Shown here in pieces: positions 6,403 to 10,153 of a stretch of DNA of 10,153 nt. The notes beneath the pieces are model-generated. The model saw nothing but the letters and a program-made list of their open reading frames with translations. It had not been told where the DNA came from and made no database searches. Position 1 is the stretch's first letter; every line of letters starts with the position of its first letter. A program made the position numbers and the translations under genes. This stretch comes from Candidatus Zixiibacteriota bacterium (lineage in GTDB: Bacteria; SM23-81): contig DAOVRJ010000075.1 of NCBI GenBank assembly GCA_030628225.1, positions 1 through 10,153 of the forward strand, written 5' to 3'.

Positions 6403-8352
6403 CTATTTCTTGTCTTCATCCTTTCCCTTGTCCTCTTCCTCATCCACCTCCTCATACTCAGCCTCCACCGCTCCCTCCCCCTCTTTGGCCGCCTGGGGTT
6501 GGTCTGCAGTCTTCTGCTCGCCGCCCCCTCCCGCCTGCGCCTGCTGTTGAGCCGCAGCTTGCTTGTACATCTCCTCGGCCAGTTTGTTAGAAGCCTGTGT
6601 GAGAGCCTCGATGGCCTTGTTGATCTGTTCTACCTGGTCACTCTTGATAGCCTCTCTCACCCCGTTAAGGGCTTCCTCGATCTTCTTTTTATCCTCTGCT
6701 CCCACCTTGTCGCCATGATCCTTCAGGGATTTCTCCGTGGTGTAGATCAGCTGGTCGGCCTGATTTTTCACCCCGATCAGCTCTCCCTTCTTTTTGTCCT
6801 CCTCAGCATGAGCCTCGGCGTCCTTGACCATCCGATCGATCTCCGCCTGGGAGATGCCACTGGAAATCTGTATCTTGATCTTCTGCTCCTGGCCCGTGGC
6901 CAGGTCCTTGGCCGAAACATGGATAATCCCGTTGGCGTCTATATCGAAAGCCACTTCGATCTGGGGAATTCCCCGGGGAGCAGGGGGAATGCCCACCAGG
7001 TCGAACCTTCCCATGGTGCGGTTGTCTAATGCCATCTCCCGCTCACCCTGCAGCACGTGAATGCTCACCGCTGGCTGGCTGTCGGCGGCGGTGGTGAAAA
7101 TCTTGCTCTTGCGAGTGGGAATGGTGGTGTTGCGCTCGATGAGCCTGGTCATCACCCCACCCAGGGTCTCGATGCCCAGAGAAAGCGGCGTGACATCCAG
7201 CAGCAAAATATCTTTGATGTCGCCGGCGAGAACTCCGGCCTGAATAGCAGCACCTATGGCCACCACCTCGTCGGGGTTGACCCCTTTGTGCGGCTCCTTT
7301 CCAAACAGCTCCTTGACCGTTTTCTGAACCAGGGGCATCCGGGTCTGCCCGCCCACCAGGATGACCTCGTCGATGTCACCCGAAGAGAGCTTGGCATCCT
7401 GCATAGCCTTCTGACAAGGTCCTTTGGTCCTTTCCACCAAGTCCTCCACCAGCTGCTCCAGCTTGGCCCTGGTCAAGGTCAAATCGAGATGTTTCGGACC
7501 CGATTGATCGGCGGTGACGAAGGGCAGGTTGATGTTGGTCTGCATGGTGGTGGATAGCTCGCACTTGGCCTTCTCGGCGGCCTCCTTCAACCTCTGCAGA
7601 GCCATCTTGTCTTTACGAAGGTCAATACTCTGCTCTTTCTTAAATTCTTCGGCCATCCAGTTGATAATCCGCTGGTCGAAATTGTCGCCGCCCAGATGGG
7701 TATCTCCATTGGTGGCCTTCACCTCAAAAACTCCTTCGCCCAGCTCCAGGATGGAGATATCGAAGGTTCCGCCGCCTAAATCGAACACGGCGATTTTCTC
7801 ATCCTTCTTCTTTTCCAGACCATAGGCCAGGGCCGCCGCCGTGGGCTCATTGATGATGCGCTGAACCTCCAGGCCGGCGACCTTTCCGGCATCTTTGGTG
7901 GCCTGACGCTGAGCGTCGTTAAAATAGGCTGGCACGGTGATGACTGCCTGCTTCACCTCGGTCCCCAGATACTCCTCGGCCGTCTTCTTCATGGCCTGAA
8001 GAATCATGGCCGAGATCTCCGGGGGAGCATGCTCCTTGTCTCCCACTTTTACGCGCACATCCCCGTTGGCCGCCTCCACCACTTTGTAGGGGACCAACTT
8101 CTCCTCTTCCTCCACCTCGTTGTGCTTGCGGCCCATGAATCTCTTGATGGAGAAAATGGTATTCTCCGCATTGGTAATAGCCTGCCTCTTGGCCACCTGT
8201 CCCACCAGCCACTCTCCCCCCTTGGTATAAGCTACCACTGAGGGTGTCGTGCGGGAACCCTCGGGATTGGGAATCACTGTTGACTCTCCACCCTCCATCA
8301 CCGCCACACAGCTGTTGGTCGTGCCCAAATCGATGCCGATGATCTTGCTCAT
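6403..8352 (-). CDS. dnaK: Chaperone protein DnaK (Hsp70)
   Basis: DnaK is the ATP-dependent Hsp70 chaperone that binds exposed hydrophobic peptides; DnaJ stimulates its ATPase and GrpE exchanges its nucleotide. The 649 residues show phosphate-1 motif [14 protein letters not shown] (5-18), catalytic K70, phosphate-2 motif [10 protein letters not shown] (191-200) with T196 at the autophosphorylation position, adenosine motif [13 protein letters not shown] (331-343), linker [13 protein letters not shown] (381-393), the substrate-binding beta domain to about 505, a helical lid, and a Gln/Ala/Gly-rich disordered stretch (598-625). The family's C-terminal motif appears as VEAEYEEV (629-636) but is followed by a further 13 mostly charged residues. 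The first-quadrant segment typical of Gram-negative Hsp70s is present (about 75-105). The ATG follows GGGG by 9 nt, 22 nt after grpE. Confidence 0.99.
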   Translation of the reverse strand: MSKIIGIDLGTTNSCVAVMEGGESTVIPNPEGSRTTPSVVAYTKGGEWLVGQVAKRQAITNAENTIFSIKRFMGRKHNEVEEEEKLVPYKVVEAANGDVRVKVGDKEHAPPEISAMILQAMKKTAEEYLGTEVKQAVITVPAYFNDAQRQATKDAGKVAGLEVQRIINEPTAAALAYGLEKKKDEKIAVFDLGGGTFDISILELGEGVFEVKATNGDTHLGGDNFDQRIINWMAEEFKKEQSIDLRKDKMALQRLKEAAEKAKCELSTTMQTNINLPFVTADQSGPKHLDLTLTRAKLEQLVEDLVERTKGPCQKAMQDAKLSSGDIDEVILVGGQTRMPLVQKTVKELFGKEPHKGVNPDEVVAIGAAIQAGVLAGDIKDILLLDVTPLSLGIETLGGVMTRLIERNTTIPTRKSKIFTTAADSQPAVSIHVLQGEREMALDNRTMGRFDLVGIPPAPRGIPQIEVAFDIDANGIIHVSAKDLATGQEQKIKIQISSGISQAEIDRMVKDAEAHAEEDKKKGELIGVKNQADQLIYTTEKSLKDHGDKVGAEDKKKIEEALNGVREAIKSDQVEQINKAIEALTQASNKLAEEMYKQAAAQQQAQAGGGGEQKTADQPQAAKEGEGAVEAEYEEVDEEEDKGKDEDKK

Positions 8353-8374
8353 CTTGTGATGCCCCTTTCGATTT

Positions 8375-8935
8375 CTACCTTCTCTTTCTCCTCTTGCCGG
8401 TTTTGGTCTTCACCTCCCTGGCCACTTCTTCCCTCGGCTTGGAGACCACCACACGCGCCGCGCGGAGGAGTTTTTCCCCCAGCATATAGCCCCGCTGCAC
8501 CTCGTTTAGCACCGTCTCGGTGTGATGCTTCCCATCCTCTACCTGCAACACCGCTTCATGATGGTGAGGGTCAAAGGGCTGTCCTATGGCCTCGATGGGC
8601 TCGAGCCCCTCCTTGGCCAGAAGCTCACGCAGGTGCTGGTAGATGAGTTCCACGCCCTGGTGGAAAGCAGCGAAGTCCTTGGCGCTCTTAGCCGAATCCA
8701 GGGCTCGCTCGAAGTTGTCCAGAACATCAACCAGCTGGAGAATCAAATTCTCGTTGGCTGTCTTGACCAGTTGTCCGAATTCCCTGGCGGTTCTCTTCTT
8801 GTAATTGTCGAACTCCGCCGCCAGGCGCAGCATCCGATCCTCGAGCTCTTTGTTCTTCTGCTCACAGAGAAGCAGCCGATCCTCTGCAGCCGTCTTTTTT
8901 CTCTTCCTGGTCTTCTTGGAACCTGGATCACCCAT
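8375..8935 (-). CDS. grpE: Nucleotide exchange factor GrpE
   Basis: GrpE is a dimer that opens the DnaK nucleotide cleft to release ADP. The chosen ATG (8933-8935) gives 186 residues. A longer open frame to 9064 exists, but its extra 43 residues overlap hrcA in another frame, look unlike GrpE, and would bypass the GAGG sequence 8 nt before this ATG. Seen: a long helix (about 17-75) including [17 protein letters not shown]; the four-helix dimer region; and the C-terminal beta domain with the family signature starting FDPHHHEAV (121-129) and ending [19 protein letters not shown] (144-162). Oddities: the N terminus is basic (KKTRKRKK, 7-14) where many GrpE proteins are acidic, and the C terminus ends in a polybasic tail ([11 protein letters not shown]). 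It starts 10 nt after the hrcA stop. Confidence 0.97.
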   Translation of the reverse strand: MGDPGSKKTRKRKKTAAEDRLLLCEQKNKELEDRMLRLAAEFDNYKKRTAREFGQLVKTANENLILQLVDVLDNFERALDSAKSAKDFAAFHQGVELIYQHLRELLAKEGLEPIEAIGQPFDPHHHEAVLQVEDGKHHTETVLNEVQRGYMLGEKLLRAARVVVSKPREEVAREVKTKTGKRRKRR

Positions 8936-8945
8936 GGAAAAAACC

Positions 8946-9989
8946 TCATTCTCCCCAAATGTCACCCAGCAACTGGGCGGTGTAATCGACCACGGCACAC
9001 ATCTTAGCATACCGCATACGCGTTGGGCCCATGATGCCCAGGGTGCCCTCGACCTTGCCCACACGATACGTGGTGGTCAACAGACTGTAATGGCACATAT
9101 CACCCCGGATGTTCTCGCTCCCGATGGTGATGAAAACTCCTTCCCGACCTCGTTCGGAGAGCACCTCTCCCAGGATTTTGCCCTCCTCCAATAAATTCAT
9201 CAGCGCCTGCAGCTTGACCCGGTCCCGGAACTCTGGTTGGCTGACGATGTTCGTGGTCCCTCCAAAATACAGGTGCTCGTCCTGTGGAAAATCGAAAAAC
9301 AGAGCTGCCGAGTCGATGATGAACTGAACAAGCCGGGGATCTCCGCGGGCAAGATCGCGCACCCGCTGGGGGAGACTTTCTCGAATCTCCTGGATGGAAA
9401 GGTCACACAGGCGCTCGTTGAGAACTCTGGAGGTCTGCTGAAGCTTCTCTTCCGAAATGGAGGCGTCGATCTCCATGACCACCGTCTTCACCAGCCCCGA
9501 CTTGATGGTCAGGACCAACAGGATCCTCTTCTCGGAGAGGGGCAGGAGCTCCATGCGCTGAAAGATGCCCTGTTGAAAGCGGGGACTCAGGGTAACACCC
9601 AACTGTTTGGAGACCATGCCCAGCACGTGGGTCGTCTGCATCAGGATATCGTCGATGTCCCGGGCTCTGACCTTTACCTGGTGACGAATGCGCTCCTTCT
9701 CCGATTCGGTCAGCTGACACTTCTTCATCAGGGCATCTACATAGAAGCGATACCCCTTATCCGTGGGCACGCGACCCGCCGAGGTATAGGGCTGGTAAAG
9801 AAAGCCCAAACTCTCCAGGGTGTTCAGGATGCTGCGAATGCTGGCCGGACTGATGCCCAGCCGGCGATGCCGGGCCAGGTAGGGTGACCCCACCGGCTCA
9901 ACTGTGCAGATGTAACGGTCGATGACCGTTTCCAGTATTTGCCGGCCCCGTTTGTCGATTACTTCTTCTATCTCATTAGCGTTTAGCAA
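8946..9989 (-). CDS. hrcA: Heat-inducible transcription repressor HrcA
   Basis: HrcA binds the CIRCE operator and represses class I heat-shock genes. Its activity in other bacteria depends on chaperonin GroEL. The 347-residue length is normal. Seen: an N-terminal winged-helix domain (about 14-85) with the family stretch SPASIRSILNTLESLGFLYQ (47-66) and SAGRVPTDKGYRFYVD (70-85); a central GAF-like dimerisation part; and the conserved C-terminal GTLGIMGPTRMRYAKMCAVVDYTAQLL region, here just before the end. The start is TTG at 9987-9989, chosen because AGGGGAG lies 9 nt upstream and the protein then begins at the usual distance from the winged helix. It is the first gene of the operon. A CIRCE element directly upstream implies autoregulation of hrcA-grpE-dnaK-dnaJ. 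Confidence 0.98.
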   Translation of the reverse strand: MLNANEIEEVIDKRGRQILETVIDRYICTVEPVGSPYLARHRRLGISPASIRSILNTLESLGFLYQPYTSAGRVPTDKGYRFYVDALMKKCQLTESEKERIRHQVKVRARDIDDILMQTTHVLGMVSKQLGVTLSPRFQQGIFQRMELLPLSEKRILLVLTIKSGLVKTVVMEIDASISEEKLQQTSRVLNERLCDLSIQEIRESLPQRVRDLARGDPRLVQFIIDSAALFFDFPQDEHLYFGGTTNIVSQPEFRDRVKLQALMNLLEEGKILGEVLSERGREGVFITIGSENIRGDMCHYSLLTTTYRVGKVEGTLGIMGPTRMRYAKMCAVVDYTAQLLGDIWGE

Positions 9990-9998
9990 GTTGTATTG

Positions 9999-10005
9999 CT
10001 CCCCT
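9999..10005 (-). promoter_or_regulatory. Shine-Dalgarno site of hrcA (TTG start)
   Basis: AGGGGAG on the minus strand lies 9 nt before the TTG start codon and only 2 nt after the 3' arm of CIRCE. It fixes the non-ATG start. If the CIRCE repeat folds in the mRNA, the hairpin would sit right against this site. Confidence 0.8.
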
Positions 10006-10007
10006 GG

Positions 10008-10034
10008 TTAGCACCCGCGCGCTGCGAGTGCCAA
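10008..10034 (-). promoter_or_regulatory. CIRCE operator (HrcA binding site)
   Basis: On the minus strand TTGGCACTC, nine bases, GGGTGCTAA. The established consensus is TTAGCACTC-N9-GAGTGCTAA, so each arm has one A-to-G change and the spacing is exact. It lies about 14 bp downstream of the -10 and ends 18 nt before the hrcA start, the usual place. It is expected to place the whole hrcA-grpE-dnaK-dnaJ(-rsmE) unit under HrcA repression. Confidence 0.95.
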
Positions 10035-10047
10035 AATTTAGCTTTTT

Positions 10048-10076
10048 AAAATAACATGATCAGGGGGTTTTGTCAA
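10048..10076 (-). promoter_or_regulatory. Sigma-70-type promoter of the hrcA heat-shock operon
   Basis: Minus strand: -35 TTGACA (10071-10076), 17-bp spacer, -10 TATTTT (10048-10053) preceded by TGT (extended -10). Transcription should start near 10041, placing CIRCE at about +7 to +33. This is a housekeeping-type promoter, consistent with control by repressor rather than by a sigma-32-type heat-shock factor. Confidence 0.88.
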
Positions 10077-10153
10077 TAGAAATTAGGGCAGAGCAGGCCT
10101 GCGCAAACAACCCCAGCAACTCTTAAGCATGCAACAGTCGAGGTGTTTTCAAC
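10077..10153. other. Upstream edge, no supported gene
   Basis: These bases lie upstream of the hrcA promoter. On the minus strand a short frame ending in TAA at 10123-10125 reads LKTPRLLHA, which could be the tail of a preceding gene, but ten codons are too few to judge. A 10-bp palindrome (GCAGGCCTGC) follows it without a T run, so I do not call a terminator. Confidence 0.3.

Noticed and set aside
6400-7029. Long open frame on the plus strand (209 codons), rich in Leu and Ser.
   Set aside because: It lies opposite dnaK, whose every motif is intact. Its composition is what the complement of a charged, Lys/Glu-rich region gives. No ribosome binding site or family resemblance.
8936-9064. A possible 43-residue N-terminal extension of grpE.
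   Set aside because: It runs inside the 3' end of hrcA, is Trp/Cys-rich and unlike GrpE, and the ATG at 8933-8935 has its own GAGG at good distance.
9237-9887. Open frame of 216 codons on the plus strand.
   Set aside because: It is antisense to hrcA, a complete and recognisable gene. The translation resembles no family I know and looks like a shadow of codon bias.
10092-10104. Palindrome GCAGGCCTGC upstream of the hrcA promoter as a terminator of the previous gene.
   Set aside because: There is no loop and no following T run on either strand, so it does not fit an intrinsic terminator.
1-10153. Search for an undescribed system: defence genes, mobile elements, CRISPR arrays, biosynthetic genes.
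   Set aside because: Every sizeable coding stretch is explained by one of ten well-known housekeeping families, and the gaps are too short for hidden genes of size.

Overview
The window is a continuous run of ten conserved bacterial genes, all on the minus strand. They fall into two transcription units placed head to tail. I see no mobile element, CRISPR array, tRNA or rRNA gene, phage gene or defence gene. It is an ordinary core-genome region, and I found no convincing new biological system. The points of interest are regulatory and comparative.

Reading in the direction of transcription (high to low coordinates), the first unit is the class I heat-shock operon hrcA-grpE-dnaK-dnaJ, followed by rsmE (9989 down to 4278). 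It is preceded by a strong sigma-70-type promoter (-35 TTGACA, 17-bp spacer, extended -10 TGT-TATTTT). A well-preserved CIRCE operator (10008-10034) lies between that promoter and the hrcA ribosome binding site. HrcA represses the operon through CIRCE. DnaK, DnaJ and GrpE form the Hsp70 folding machine. RsmE methylates 16S rRNA.

The second unit starts at a separate promoter in an AT-rich gap (about 4137-4277) and runs rpsU-yqeY-cvpA-mutS2-dnaG, leaving the window inside dnaG. It resembles the 'macromolecular synthesis' operon (rpsU-dnaG-rpoD) with three extra genes between rpsU and dnaG. By family precedent rpoD may follow dnaG, but that lies outside the window. The promoters of the two units have identical -35 and -10 hexamers, the same spacer length and the same extended -10.

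Organism: a bacterium of moderately high GC. DnaK carries the extended segment in its first quadrant (around residues 75-105) typical of Gram-negative bacteria. HrcA/CIRCE control and the gene order do not fit the sigma-32 system of enteric gammaproteobacteria. A deltaproteobacterial-like lineage or an FCB-type or uncultured candidate phylum is plausible. This is inference from gene order and protein style, not a phylogenetic placement.

Two genes (hrcA and dnaG) start with TTG behind good Shine-Dalgarno sequences. All genes look intact except dnaG, which is cut by the window edge.
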